A DNA stretch of 43,585 bases from Bdellovibrio sp. GTDB taxonomy: Bacteria; Bdellovibrionota; Bdellovibrionia; Bdellovibrionales; Bdellovibrionaceae. The position numbers were made by a program, and so were the translations under genes. Under the pieces are notes generated by a model that made no database searches, was not told the origin of the DNA, and was given only the letters and a program-made list of their open reading frames with translations. Shown here piece by piece: positions 24,970 to 33,126 of this stretch. The DNA is taken from contig JABWCO010000012.1 in assembly GCA_013360185.1 (NCBI GenBank), positions 1 through 43,585 of the forward strand. The letters are read 5' to 3'. Positions within the stretch are counted from its first letter, which is position 1. Every line of letters begins with the position of its first letter.

Positions 24970-25296
24970 ATGCCACATCTTCGTCTGCGTGCAGTCACGG
25001 CAGAGCACGTTCAAACATTAAGCCAAGAACTTTTACCCCTGCTGGCAACGGCCGTTAATACGGCGGAAGACAATTTTACTTTTGAAAAAATCGAAACAAA
25101 ATTTTTCTTTAAAGGCCAAGAAGTTCGTTCGTTTCCGATGATCGAGGTGTTGTGGTTTCCAAGACCTCAAGAGGTTCAAGACAAAGTCGCAAAAATTATT
25201 ACTGAAAAAGTAAAAGCTCTGATCAATGACGACATCATTGTCATCTTCACAAACCTCAGCAAAGAGGGCTATTACGAAAACGGAACCCACTTCTAA
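24970..25296 (+). CDS. DUF1904 family protein
   Basis: The 108-residue product resembles the small DUF1904 family, which is distantly related to tautomerase-like folds: MPHLRLRAVTAEHVQTLSQE with Pro2, EIxxTKFFFKGQE in the middle, and VIFTNLSKEGYYENG near the end. The AGGAG site lies 5-6 bases ahead of ATG. It is the last gene of the orn-alkC unit. Biochemical function is not known; an N-terminal proline as in tautomerases can be seen but activity is unproven. Confidence 0.75.
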   Translation: MPHLRLRAVTAEHVQTLSQELLPLLATAVNTAEDNFTFEKIETKFFFKGQEVRSFPMIEVLWFPRPQEVQDKVAKIITEKVKALINDDIIVIFTNLSKEGYYENGTHF

Positions 25297-25324
25297 AAAA
25301 AAGGGAGCCAGTAACGGCTCCCTT
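25295..25324 (-). terminator. Rho-independent terminator of ahcY
   Basis: AAGGGAGCC pairs with GGCTCCCTT around a 6-base loop. On the minus strand it is followed by eight T, ideal for ahcY. On the plus strand the T-run is poor, but it may also slow transcription from DUF1904. Confidence 0.88.
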
Positions 25325-25384
25325 ACTTAAGGAGGGCTAAAGCTTTTCGGCTGCAGCCCGTCCTTCGCTATCCCCCTTTAGGGA

Positions 25385-26788
25385 TTAATAGCGGTAGTGA
25401 TCTGGCTTGAACGGACCGTTTTGATCCATGTGCAAGTACTTCGCTTGTTTGCCAGACAACTTAGTCAGTTTAACTCCCAATTTATCCAAATGAAGAGCTG
25501 CCACTTTTTCGTCTAAGTGCTTAGGTAAACGGTATACGATATTTTCTTCGTACTTATCACGGTTCATGTAAAGTTCCATTTGTGCCAATACTTGGTTCGT
25601 GAATGAATTAGACATTACGAAACTTGGATGTCCCGTCGCGCAACCTAAATTCACCAAACGACCTTGCGCCAAAATAATAACTTGGCGACCATTTTTCAAA
25701 GTGTGGATATCCACTTGTGGTTTCACTTCGCGTTTTTTTGAGTTTTTGTTCAACCAAGCCATGTCGATTTCGATATCGAAGTGACCGATGTTACAAACAA
25801 TCGCGTTGTTTTTCATCTTGCTAAAGTGTTTTTCAGTGATGATATCGCAGCAGCCCGTTGCTGTAACAAAGATGTCCGCCATTGGAGCGGCATCATCCAT
25901 AGTCACAACTTCAAAACCTTCCATCGCCGCTTGCAATGCACAGATAGGGTCGATTTCAGTCACGAGAACGCGAGCGCCCAAACCACGCATAGAATGCGCA
26001 GAACCTTTACCTACGTCGCCGTAACCCGCAACCGCAACAATTTTACCAGCGATCATCACGTCCGTAGCACGTTTGATACCGTCCGCAAGTGATTCACGGC
26101 AACCGTATAAGTTGTCGAATTTAGATTTCGTTACAGAGTCATTGATGTTGATTGCCGGAACTTTCAATTTTCCGTTTTTCACCATTTGTTCAAGGTTGTG
26201 CACGCCTGTCGTTGTTTCTTCAGAAATGCCGATAATTTTTTTCATTTCTTTGGCGAAACGTGGTTCATGCATCATGTTGGTTAAGTCACCACCATCATCC
26301 AAGATCATGTTAAATCCATCTTTACCCCAGCCAGTAATCGTTTGTTCGATGCACCAGTTGAAGTCCTTTTCAGACAAACCTTTCCAAGCAAATACCGGAA
26401 TACCCGCTGCCGCCATAGCCACTGCTGCGTGATCTTGAGTTGAAAAGATATTGCAAGAAGACCAACGAATTTCAGCACCCAACTCAACCAGTGTTTCAAT
26501 CAACACCGCTGTTTGAATGGTCATATGCAAACAACCAGAAATTCTAGCGCCTTTAAGCGGTTTTTGTTTGCCGTACTCTTTACGCAAAGCCATCAAGCCT
26601 GGCATTTCAGTTTCAGCGATCTTAATTTCTTCGCGACCCCATTTTGCCAGTTTATCGAAAACTTCTTGGCTTTCCATCGCCTCTTTGCAAACTTTGAAGT
26701 CTCCAGTTGGCATTTTAGCCGTCATTTTTCCTGCGGACTTAATATTTTTTTTCATAGCGGACTTTCCGTTCGTTGTCGTTAGTGACAT
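25385..26788 (-). CDS. ahcY: S-adenosylhomocysteine hydrolase
   Basis: The 467-residue product is full length. It hydrolyses S-adenosylhomocysteine to homocysteine and adenosine and so relieves product inhibition of methyltransferases. Visible are [31 protein letters not shown], the NAD-binding [17 protein letters not shown], and the C-terminal ending [20 protein letters not shown] with DHYRY, typical of the enzyme. The N-terminal 26 residues are Lys/Thr-rich and extend beyond the family start; the real start may be the later Met ([12 protein letters not shown]). No SAH riboswitch is recognisable upstream. An intergenic two-hairpin element lies ahead of it. Confidence 0.97.
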   Translation of the reverse strand: MSLTTTNGKSAMKKNIKSAGKMTAKMPTGDFKVCKEAMESQEVFDKLAKWGREEIKIAETEMPGLMALRKEYGKQKPLKGARISGCLHMTIQTAVLIETLVELGAEIRWSSCNIFSTQDHAAVAMAAAGIPVFAWKGLSEKDFNWCIEQTITGWGKDGFNMILDDGGDLTNMMHEPRFAKEMKKIIGISEETTTGVHNLEQMVKNGKLKVPAININDSVTKSKFDNLYGCRESLADGIKRATDVMIAGKIVAVAGYGDVGKGSAHSMRGLGARVLVTEIDPICALQAAMEGFEVVTMDDAAPMADIFVTATGCCDIITEKHFSKMKNNAIVCNIGHFDIEIDMAWLNKNSKKREVKPQVDIHTLKNGRQVIILAQGRLVNLGCATGHPSFVMSNSFTNQVLAQMELYMNRDKYEENIVYRLPKHLDEKVAALHLDKLGVKLTKLSGKQAKYLHMDQNGPFKPDHYRY

Positions 26789-26848
26789 TGATAATATCCT
26801 TTGTTGTTTTAATACCTTAAAAAATTAATTTATAAAAATCAGGAGCTG

Positions 26849-26893
26849 CTTCAGCTCCGAGCCTGTGGCTCTGTGCTCTGCCGGCTTATGCCG
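26849..26893. repeat. Two-hairpin intergenic element, copy A
   Basis: Linker CTTCAGCTCC leads to stem GAGCC/GGCTC with a 3-base loop, linker TGTGCTCTGC, and stem CGGC/GCCG with a 4-base loop. The linkers match copy B at 40058-40102, while six stem pairs differ by compensatory change. The element abuts the stop of map. Confidence 0.75.
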
Positions 26894-27655
26894 TTAAGGC
26901 AAAGTCAAAATTTCGTAGCCAGTATCCGTCACAAGTACTGTATGTTCAAACTGTGCGGACAATAGACCATCTGCAGTATGATAGTACTTAATGCTTGAAC
27001 CGGGTATATCAAACTCGACGTATTGATCTGTTCCTTGGTTCACCATGGGCTCGACGGTGATACAATGGAAAGGAACCAGACGTTCGCCTTTGCCTTTTTT
27101 GCCGAAGGCCGGGACGAAAGGCTCTTCGTGGAAACGGCGCCCGACTCCATGACCTCCGATTTCTTTAATCGTCGTATAGCCTTTGCGAGTCACATACTTA
27201 TTTGTTTCAAAGCCGATATCGCCGGTAAAACCGCGGGGCACGATGGCCTCAATACCCAAATCGCGGGCTTGGCGTGCCGTTTCGATGAGGTCCTTGGCAT
27301 CATCAGAGATGTTGCCGATAGCATACATGCGTGATGTATCACCAAAAAAACCGTCAATCCAAGAGGTCACGTCGACGTTGATAATGTCGCCGTCTTTTAA
27401 AACGGTGTCATCAGGAACCCCATGACAGACCACTTCGTTAATCGACGTGCAGGTGTATTTCGGGTAGCCATGATACCCAAGACAAGCGGACTTCGCCCCT
27501 TGAGTCTGCATAAAATCATTAGCCAGCTCATCGATTTCGTTCGTGGTGATGCCAATCTTTATGTACTTTTCTAGGTAGTTTAGAGTGTCGGCCGCTATAC
27601 GACACGCACGAGTCATTTTTTTGATTTCTTCAAGTGATAAAGGCGTAATTCCCAT
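26894..27655 (-). CDS. map: Type I methionine aminopeptidase
   Basis: I choose ATG at 27655 (MGITPLSLEEIKKMTRACRI, 253 residues), where family members begin; a TTG-opened frame reaches 27706. The enzyme removes the initiator Met from new proteins. Metal ligands are visible in INVDVTSWIDGFFGDTSRM (two Asp), GHGVGRRFHEEP (His), VEPM (Glu) and FEHTVLVTD (Glu). No Shine-Dalgarno is present: TATAGT lies only 5 bases ahead of the ATG. This would fit a leaderless message, though the -35 match is poor. The preceding gene on this strand is the SWIB protein, separated by a terminator. Confidence 0.95.
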   Translation of the reverse strand: MGITPLSLEEIKKMTRACRIAADTLNYLEKYIKIGITTNEIDELANDFMQTQGAKSACLGYHGYPKYTCTSINEVVCHGVPDDTVLKDGDIINVDVTSWIDGFFGDTSRMYAIGNISDDAKDLIETARQARDLGIEAIVPRGFTGDIGFETNKYVTRKGYTTIKEIGGHGVGRRFHEEPFVPAFGKKGKGERLVPFHCITVEPMVNQGTDQYVEFDIPGSSIKYYHTADGLLSAQFEHTVLVTDTGYEILTLP

Positions 27656-27743
27656 AGGGGGACTATATAGCACGAGGGTGTACAATTGGATAGGACCTTT
27701 TAGCAAAAGCCCAGAAGGCTAAAGTTCGCCCTCCTAGAAAATG

Positions 27744-27773
27744 CAAAAGCCTAGGTTTGAGCCTAGGCTTTTG
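27744..27773. terminator. Strong terminator after the SWIB gene
   Basis: A perfect 12-base stem (CAAAAGCCTAGG with its complement) has a 6-base loop. The stem carries T-runs on both strands, so it acts in either direction. It ends the SWIB transcript before map. Confidence 0.9.
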
Positions 27774-27804
27774 AAACTTGTTCAGCTTTTCGGCCGACTA
27801 AGGA

Positions 27805-28206
27805 CTATTTCAAGTGCTTAGAAACAAGTTTAGTCATGTCGAACATAGAAACTGTAGTTTTGCCGCCGAAAACTTCTTTAAGTTTTGCGTCTGCATTGAT
27901 GTTTCTTCTGTTTTTAGAATCTTGAAGATTGTTCTTCTTGATGTAAGCCCAAAGTTTTTTAACAACTTCAGTGCGTGGAAGTGGAGAAGCACCAACAACT
28001 GCTGCCAAAGCTGCAGATGGAGTCAACGCTTTCATGAATGCTGCGTTTGGTTTACGAGCAGTTTTTGCTTTTGGAGCAGCTTTTTTTGCAGCGGCTTTTT
28101 TAGGAGCAGCTTTCTTAGTTGTAGCTGCTTTTTTAGGAGCCGCTTTTTTTGTAGTAGCTTTTTTAGGAGCTGCTTTCTTTGTAGTAGCTTTTTTCGCTTT
28201 TGCCAT
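27805..28206 (-). CDS. Histone-H1-like SWIB domain protein
   Basis: The 133-residue product joins a lysine/alanine/proline-rich tail (residues 1-52, repeats of TKKAAPKKA, like histone H1 and AlgP-type proteins) to a SWIB/MDM2-type domain (about 53-133). Seen are NAAFMKALTPSAALAAVVGA, LPRTEVVKKLWAYIKKNNLQ, and KLKEVFGGKTTVSMFDMTKL. SWIB domains come from eukaryotic chromatin remodelling factors and are found in Chlamydiae and Bdellovibrionota. A role as nucleoid-binding protein that compacts DNA is likely but inferred. It has its own strong terminator, and its divergent 5' region contains two perfect hairpins. Confidence 0.93.
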   Translation of the reverse strand: MAKAKKATTKKAAPKKATTKKAAPKKAATTKKAAPKKAAAKKAAPKAKTARKPNAAFMKALTPSAALAAVVGASPLPRTEVVKKLWAYIKKNNLQDSKNRRNINADAKLKEVFGGKTTVSMFDMTKLVSKHLK

Positions 28207-28333
28207 TTGAGTTTCCTCCGTTAGGTTTTTAGTCCTGTTAACTCGAATGAGCTTAGTGTGTATCTAAGTCGAGGGGTTTGTCCAAAAAAAAATGCAGGGT
28301 AAATCATTTTTTTTTCGATGAATTCGCCTTTTT

Positions 28334-28390
28334 CCCCCTAGAAATAGGGGGTTTCACGCGAAAATTGGCTGCGTTTCCCTCGGGAAACGC
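28334..28390. repeat. Two perfect tetraloop hairpins in divergent 5' region
   Basis: CCCCCTA/TAGGGGG closes a GAAA tetraloop (28334-28351). GCGTTTCC/GGAAACGC closes CTCG (28371-28390). Both lie between the divergent SWIB and J-domain starts (28207-28454) and probably fold in a leader RNA. No other feature is visible in this 248-base gap. Confidence 0.6.
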
Positions 28391-28454
28391 GTTTTTCTCG
28401 AGGGGAAATACCTTCTGGACTGCGCTTTTCTCAGACTGAACCGATAGGTTTAGC

Positions 28455-28862
28455 ATGAGTTTTCAAGCGAGTTTCAAACAAATTCTTCGAGAGAAAATGG
28501 GCGCACAGACCCCTTCTGCCCCTCTGAAAGAAGAAACTCTTTTGAACGCGGACCCTGCTCATCTAGCTTATTTGCTTGGACAAATTGGTCGATATGAGTC
28601 CCGCACTCCGCGTGGACACTACCCTGCTCCCCGAGTACGCCCCCAGCGTAAACCCCACACCTTTTCGAGTGAACAGCGTGAAGCCTTTGAGTTTTTAAAG
28701 ATGTGGATTCACGACTTATCAGAGGGCTTCACTGCCGCTGAACTTAGGAAGGCCTTCCGCCAGGCAGCATTGCGCCTGCACCCAGACCAGGGCGGATCCC
28801 CTGAGGAATTTGTTTCATTAAAGAGTCACTATGAGACCCTACAGACGGTCTTACCTTTGTAA
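28455..28862 (+). CDS. J-domain protein (C-terminal J domain)
   Basis: The 135-residue product has a basic, proline-rich N-terminal half (TPRGHYPAPRVRPQRKPH) and a J domain at the C terminus (about residues 75-132). The diagnostic HPD is at 109-111 (LRLHPDQGG), in the order typical of DjlA/TerB-type and other C-terminal J proteins. It would recruit an Hsp70 to an unknown client. It has no zinc finger. It ends at a bidirectional terminator shared with ettA. Confidence 0.85.
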   Translation: MSFQASFKQILREKMGAQTPSAPLKEETLLNADPAHLAYLLGQIGRYESRTPRGHYPAPRVRPQRKPHTFSSEQREAFEFLKMWIHDLSEGFTAAELRKAFRQAALRLHPDQGGSPEEFVSLKSHYETLQTVLPL

Positions 28863-28906
28863 CTTTATATATAGAGAGAATGAGAAAACCATTACAGAGC
28901 TGATAT

Positions 28907-28934
28907 AAAAAGAGCGAGTTACCCCGCTCTTTTT
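28907..28934. terminator. Bidirectional terminator between J-domain gene and ettA
   Basis: AAAAAGAGCG pairs with CGCTCTTTTT around an 8-base loop, with T-runs in both directions. It lies between two convergent stops. Confidence 0.92.
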
Positions 28935-28945
28935 GCTTTAGATTG

Positions 28946-30616
28946 TTAGACCATTTTAAAGCGGATTCGCTTCGGTCCCGCATTTTCTCCAAGGCGCTTC
29001 TTACGATCTTCTTCGTATTCTGAGAAGTTGCCAGGGAAGAACTCAATCTTGGAATCCCCTTCAAAGGCCATGATGTGCGTGCACACACGATCCAAGAACC
29101 AGCGATCATGGGAGATCACAACCGCAGAGCCCCCGAATTCAAGCAGGGCTTCCTCTAGGGCGCGCATCGTATTGACGTCAAGGTCATTGGTCGGCTCATC
29201 CAGCAAAAGAAGGTTGGCACCCTCTTTAAGGATTTTTGCCATGTTCACACGGTTGCGTTCACCGCCTGACAACTGACCGACTTTCTTTTGTTGGTCAGAG
29301 CCTGTGAAGTTAAACCAAGAAACATACTGACGAGCACTGATTTCTCGCGTGCCCAAGTTGATCACGTCCGCACCGCCAGAAAGCTCTTCATAGATGCTCT
29401 TATTCGGATCCAAGGTTTCGCGCGTTTGATCTACGTACGCAATTTTCACTGTCTCGCCGACCTTGAAAGTTCCAGAGTCTGGGGTTTCTTTGCCCGTAAT
29501 CATGCGGAACAAAGTCGATTTACCGACACCATTGGGTCCAATAACACCCACGATCGCGCCGCGCGGAATCGTAAAGCTCACATCGTCCAATAGGACCTTG
29601 TGGTCATAGGCCTTAGTGATGCCCTTCGCTTCCACAACGATATCGCCCAGACGAGGCCCTGGCGGGATATAGATCGACATTTCCTGGATCTTATCCGGAG
29701 TGGCTTCTTTCAATAAATTTTCATAGTTAGAAATACGCGCCTTCGACTTAGCCTGACGAGCTTTTGCGCCCTGGCGGATCCAATCCAACTCTTTTTCCAA
29801 AGTCTTGGCCTTGCGAGCCTGGTCTTTGGCTTCATTGGCCTGGCGTTTATCTTTTTGTTCTAACCAAGAGGTGTAATTGCCTTTCCACGGAATGCCTTCA
29901 CCACGGTCTAACTCTAAGATCCAACCGGCCACATTATCTAAGAAATAACGATCATGCGTAACCGCGATGACCGTACCAGGGAATTTTGAAAGATATTGTT
30001 CTAACCAAGCCACAGATTCCGCATCCAAGTGATTCGTGGGCTCGTCCAACAGCAAAATGTCGGGCTCACTCATGATCAGGCGCGCCAAAGCGACACGGCG
30101 TTTTTCACCACCGGAAAGATTTGTGACGGCTGAATCGCCATCTGGACAACGAAGAGCATCCATGACGATTTCGATCTTTTGATCGACATCCCAAGCGCCC
30201 AAAGCTTCCAATTTTTCTTGGATCACCCCTTGTTTTTCGATCAAGGCATTCATCGCATCAGGGTCTAAATCCGGGTCGCTGAATTTATCGTTGATCGCGT
30301 TGTATTCCTTCATCAGCTTGGGAAGTTCGCCCATACCGGCAAAAATATTTTCCTTAACAGTCAGCGTTTCATCAAGCTTTGGCTCCTGCTCGAAGTAACC
30401 CACCTTCATCGTTTTTGAAGGGAAAGCTTCGCCGATAAAATCCTTATCCACCCCTGCCATAATTCTAAGCAAAGTGGACTTTCCCGATCCGTTCAAACCA
30501 AGAACACCGATTTTTGCGCCGTAAAAGTACGAAAGATAAATGTCTTTTAAAACATATCTTTGCGGAGGATATACTTTACTTACGCCCTTCATTGTGTAGA
30601 TAATCTCTTGAGACAT
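28946..30616 (-). CDS. ettA: Energy-dependent translational throttle protein EttA (ABC-F)
   Basis: The 556-residue product has two ABC cassettes joined by a basic linker and no membrane domain, matching EttA in length. Cassette 1 has GLNGSGKST, LSGGEKRRVALARL and LLLDEPTNHLD; cassette 2 has GPNGVGKST, LSGGERNRVNMAKIL and LLLDEPTNDLD. The tRNA-interacting motif region (WIRQGAKARQAKSKARI) lies between them. EttA binds the ribosomal E site and gates the first elongation step by ATP/ADP level. The start MSQEIIYTMKGVSKVYPP is typical. It is transcribed alone. Confidence 0.96.
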   Translation of the reverse strand: MSQEIIYTMKGVSKVYPPQRYVLKDIYLSYFYGAKIGVLGLNGSGKSTLLRIMAGVDKDFIGEAFPSKTMKVGYFEQEPKLDETLTVKENIFAGMGELPKLMKEYNAINDKFSDPDLDPDAMNALIEKQGVIQEKLEALGAWDVDQKIEIVMDALRCPDGDSAVTNLSGGEKRRVALARLIMSEPDILLLDEPTNHLDAESVAWLEQYLSKFPGTVIAVTHDRYFLDNVAGWILELDRGEGIPWKGNYTSWLEQKDKRQANEAKDQARKAKTLEKELDWIRQGAKARQAKSKARISNYENLLKEATPDKIQEMSIYIPPGPRLGDIVVEAKGITKAYDHKVLLDDVSFTIPRGAIVGVIGPNGVGKSTLFRMITGKETPDSGTFKVGETVKIAYVDQTRETLDPNKSIYEELSGGADVINLGTREISARQYVSWFNFTGSDQQKKVGQLSGGERNRVNMAKILKEGANLLLLDEPTNDLDVNTMRALEEALLEFGGSAVVISHDRWFLDRVCTHIMAFEGDSKIEFFPGNFSEYEEDRKKRLGENAGPKRIRFKMV

Positions 30617-30744
30617 GATGTCATTCTCCTAACAAGTTCGCCGTTATGGCATAGCCCCGGTAATCTATCAGGCTAAAAATACTTGTCAAATGGAGTTCGT
30701 TTTACAACACTATCGCCCTTGTGCATGAAGCACTTCGATAGACA

Positions 30745-30763
30745 CCGATAGCGGAGCTATCGG
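30745..30763. repeat. Perfect hairpin in the ettA/82-residue gene gap
   Basis: CCGATAG pairs with CTATCGG around a 5-base loop, with a small GTGC/GCAC stem 12 bases upstream. It lies 28 bases ahead of the small acidic protein start and may be part of its leader. Confidence 0.5.
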
Positions 30764-30790
30764 CATTCTAAAGATAGCGAATAGAACTGA

Positions 30791-31039
30791 ATGAGTGACG
30801 GCAACCTAGAAAAACAACTCCCTCCTGAAAAGGACTTATCGACCACGGGCGATAAGAAAGAGTCTGCACGCAAGTCGCTCTTCGGAAACCTCAATGAAGA
30901 TCTAAAACAAGCTTTAAATTCCTGGGATACCCTTTCCGAACAGATGGTGCACAAAAAATCCCCAGAAGAAGAACAGCTGCAAGAAGTCAAACGCCTCCTA
31001 GGCGAACTACAATCAAAACTCAAAGAATTCGGCGAATAA
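30791..31039 (+). CDS. Small charged coiled-coil protein, 82 residues
   Basis: The product has a disordered start (SDGNLEKQLPPEKDLSTTGD) and a C-terminal helix with heptad-like spacing (EEEQLQEVKRLLGELQSKLK). It has no signal or membrane segment. A clear ribosome site is missing, but codon use looks coding and the antisense frame does not. It could be a small helical regulator or adaptor. Family unknown. It ends 29 bases ahead of the inverted-repeat element at 31069. Confidence 0.55.
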   Translation: MSDGNLEKQLPPEKDLSTTGDKKESARKSLFGNLNEDLKQALNSWDTLSEQMVHKKSPEEEQLQEVKRLLGELQSKLKEFGE

Positions 31040-31068
31040 TTAAAAAATCGAACACCTAAGGACTAGTT

Positions 31069-31196
31069 CAAGGCCGTTCAAAAAGGTCTATATGCGAGGC
31101 GGAGGGTTCACTCTGCAGCGCAGACGTGCTCCTAGCACGTCGGAGCGAAAGAGGGGGCCTGGCAACGAAGCAGATAAGCCTTTTTCAACGGCCTTG
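31069..31196. repeat. MITE-like inverted-repeat element reaching into bolA
   Basis: Two 27-base ends (31069-31095 and 31170-31196) are inverted with 23 matches, starting CAAGGCCGTT. The centre holds a perfect 8-base hairpin, GACGTGCT CCT AGCACGTC (31123-31141). The right arm supplies the stop codon of the bolA gene. It looks like a mobile or dispersed intergenic element. Confidence 0.75.
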
Positions 31197-31508
31197 CTTG
31201 CTGCCGCCTTGGCATTCTGGCGATTCGAAGTTGAGCTGGGCTTTTTGTTTTTCCCATTCTTCCGAGGTCATTGTTTTTTGCGTCAAGGCATGAAGGCCCG
31301 TCTGCAATTCAGCTTTTAAAAGATCATTGACGAATCTTTGACGGTCGATGCGGGATTTGCCAACAAAGGCAGCAGAGACCGCCAAAACCTTGAAATGCGT
31401 CTCGCTGTTAGCGGGCACAGAGTGCATGTGGCTTTCGTTTTCCACCTCTAGACGGGTGGGATTTAAAGCCTGGTTTAAAATATCCTCTATGCGCTTCTGG
31501 CGAGACAT
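31185..31508 (-). CDS. BolA family protein
   Basis: The 107-residue product has the BolA class II fold: RIEDILNQALNPTRLEVENE, then SHMHSVPANSETHFKVLAVS, FVGKSRIDRQRFVNDLLKAE and LHALTQKTMTSEEWE, with the conserved His residues. BolA proteins bind [2Fe-2S] clusters with monothiol glutaredoxins and affect shape and stress response. The last residues (QGGSKQGR) and the TGA stop lie inside the inverted-repeat element, so the tail is probably altered. It is the last gene of the 33387-31185 operon, 5 bases after the upstream stop. Confidence 0.93.
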   Translation of the reverse strand: MSRQKRIEDILNQALNPTRLEVENESHMHSVPANSETHFKVLAVSAAFVGKSRIDRQRFVNDLLKAELQTGLHALTQKTMTSEEWEKQKAQLNFESPECQGGSKQGR

Positions 31509-31513
31509 TTAGA

Positions 31514-32101
31514 TTACTTCTTTTCGATTTTAGATTTAACGAACTCGAAACCCATTTTGGCCATGGCGATAACGCCCTTTTCTTCGAGCTTCTTTTCGAC
31601 GTCTTTAGCTGTACGCAACGCTTTGGCCGCGGCGATCTGTGCCAAAGGGTTTCCGACCGGCAAGCCTTGGAACTGACCGTCTTTAACCCATTGGTCAGCG
31701 ACTGTGTCTGCAAGCTCCATAACTTTTGGCGCCTTCATGCGAATCAAATCACTGCCATAAAAATCTAAGTGGATTTTTGTCTCATGGTGATGGCCTTCCG
31801 AAGGCTCGTCACCAAATGCCGGGGCCCCTTCAGCGACCATTTCTGCTTCAGCAATAATTTCTGGCTCGACGTGCTCGGGCGCCACACCTTCGTTTTGCGC
31901 TTCGGTGTTGATGGCGTCAGCATCTTCCATCTTCATCTGTGTTCCAGACAAAGTTTCTGCAACTTCAGGGTCGTGATGTTTTGCTTCGCTGTATGGACGG
32001 CGTTTATTTTTATTTTTTGTCACAGGCGCCTCTTTCTTTGCGGGATGACTATTTGCGTGGGATGTCTTCTTTTTACCTTCGTAGTCTTTGATCTCTGGCA
32101 T
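31514..32101 (-). CDS. Conserved acidic hypothetical protein, 195 residues
   Basis: The N-terminal third is basic and disordered (KKKTSHANSHPAKKEA, KNKNKRRPYSEAKHHD). The middle is strongly acidic (EPEIIAEAEMVAEGAPAFGD). The last 90 residues look folded and helical (HLDFYGSDLIRMKAPKVMEL and onward). No known motif is seen. It lies between the ParA-like gene (9 bases upstream) and bolA, so its function is probably tied to the ParA-like protein; a cargo or adaptor is possible. That role is guesswork from gene order. Confidence 0.75.
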   Translation of the reverse strand: MPEIKDYEGKKKTSHANSHPAKKEAPVTKNKNKRRPYSEAKHHDPEVAETLSGTQMKMEDADAINTEAQNEGVAPEHVEPEIIAEAEMVAEGAPAFGDEPSEGHHHETKIHLDFYGSDLIRMKAPKVMELADTVADQWVKDGQFQGLPVGNPLAQIAAAKALRTAKDVEKKLEEKGVIAMAKMGFEFVKSKIEKK

Positions 32102-32110
32102 ATAAACCTC

Positions 32111-33046
32111 TTAGGCAAAGCCTAGCATTTCACGGGTGACCAGATCATAGTCTGCTTTCACTGGCGACTTCCCAGCAAACAGACTTTTCCCGGACCGAAC
32201 CGTGTTTTTGACCTCTGTCGAAGTGCGAATATAACTCTTCATCAGCGAATCCTCAAAAGAATCAATGCATCTCTGTAAAAGTTCATGACTGGTGTTTTCT
32301 CGTCCATCAAACTTTGTGAATAAGATCTTTCTTTCAAAGTCCAAAGCAAAGTCGCGCTTGATGTCCTCAAGCTCTGCCAAATTCTTTTCTAGACCCAAAA
32401 ATGCAAATTTATCCGGGTTCACTGGTAAAATGATTTCATCTGATGCCACAGTCACGGCCGTGTTGGTCGCACTAAGAGCGGGGGCTGTATCAATCAAAAT
32501 CAGGTCATAACGATGTTTGATTTTTTCTAAGGGCCCTTTCACTGCTTGTGCCCAGTTACGGTTGGAGTTTGCAAGCACCCGATCCAGGACGGAATTGTTC
32601 AGTGACGAAGGAATAAGATCCACATGGGGCTCAATAAAGTGCACACATTCATCGATGCTTTTGCGTTTTTCGACAATGTCCACCCACACCGGCAAACTTT
32701 CGTCTTCCACCCCTAGGGCAAAGCTAAGATTGGCTTGCTGATCCAAATCGACAAATAGAACTTTAGCGCCGTACATGGCCGCACGAAGTCCCATGTTCAA
32801 TACCGAAGTGGTTTTCGCAACACCGCCTTTTAACATCTGAATGGAAATAACCTTTTTAGGATATTTGTATCCCTCTGCCAAAAGAACGGTGCGGACTTCT
32901 TCCGGCAACAGCCAAGGAGATTTGAGCTTCTTTTTAAGACGCTTTTCTATGCGCGTTTTACACACGCTCGAGGGAATTTCCATGAAAGAGGCAAGATCAC
33001 TTAAAGTGATGCAGAATTCCTGTTGCGCCAGCGCTGTCGTGGACAT
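32111..33046 (-). CDS. ParA-like ATPase with altered Walker A
   Basis: I choose ATG at 33046, which has a strong AGGAGGT site 5-6 bases ahead; the open frame starts at 33100. The 311-residue product has an N-terminal helical part (about 1-62) that may bind DNA, then a ParA/MinD-type ATPase. The deviant Walker A is KGGVAKTT at 73-80, with Ala where KGGVGKTT has Gly. Seen also are VLFVDLDQQANLSFAL, LILIDTAPALSATNTA and a C-terminal basic tail. No parB or centromere-like site follows; it is flanked by small genes. It could position a cargo on the nucleoid rather than segregate DNA. Confidence 0.9.
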   Translation of the reverse strand: MSTTALAQQEFCITLSDLASFMEIPSSVCKTRIEKRLKKKLKSPWLLPEEVRTVLLAEGYKYPKKVISIQMLKGGVAKTTSVLNMGLRAAMYGAKVLFVDLDQQANLSFALGVEDESLPVWVDIVEKRKSIDECVHFIEPHVDLIPSSLNNSVLDRVLANSNRNWAQAVKGPLEKIKHRYDLILIDTAPALSATNTAVTVASDEIILPVNPDKFAFLGLEKNLAELEDIKRDFALDFERKILFTKFDGRENTSHELLQRCIDSFEDSLMKSYIRTSTEVKNTVRSGKSLFAGKSPVKADYDLVTREMLGFA

Positions 33047-33126
33047 AGGGGACCTCCTGTGAAACTCAAGCCTACCCACAGGATTCTTTAAGCGCAACAA
33101 CAGCGCAGAGAGTTATAGTGTAGTTG

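Noticed and set aside
26789-26893. SAH riboswitch ahead of ahcY
   Set aside because: The known conserved core could not be recognised; the hairpins there belong to the repeated two-hairpin element.
27814-28224. Cysteine/phenylalanine-rich 136-codon frame opposite the SWIB gene
   Set aside because: It is the mirror of the lysine/alanine repeats of a clear gene.
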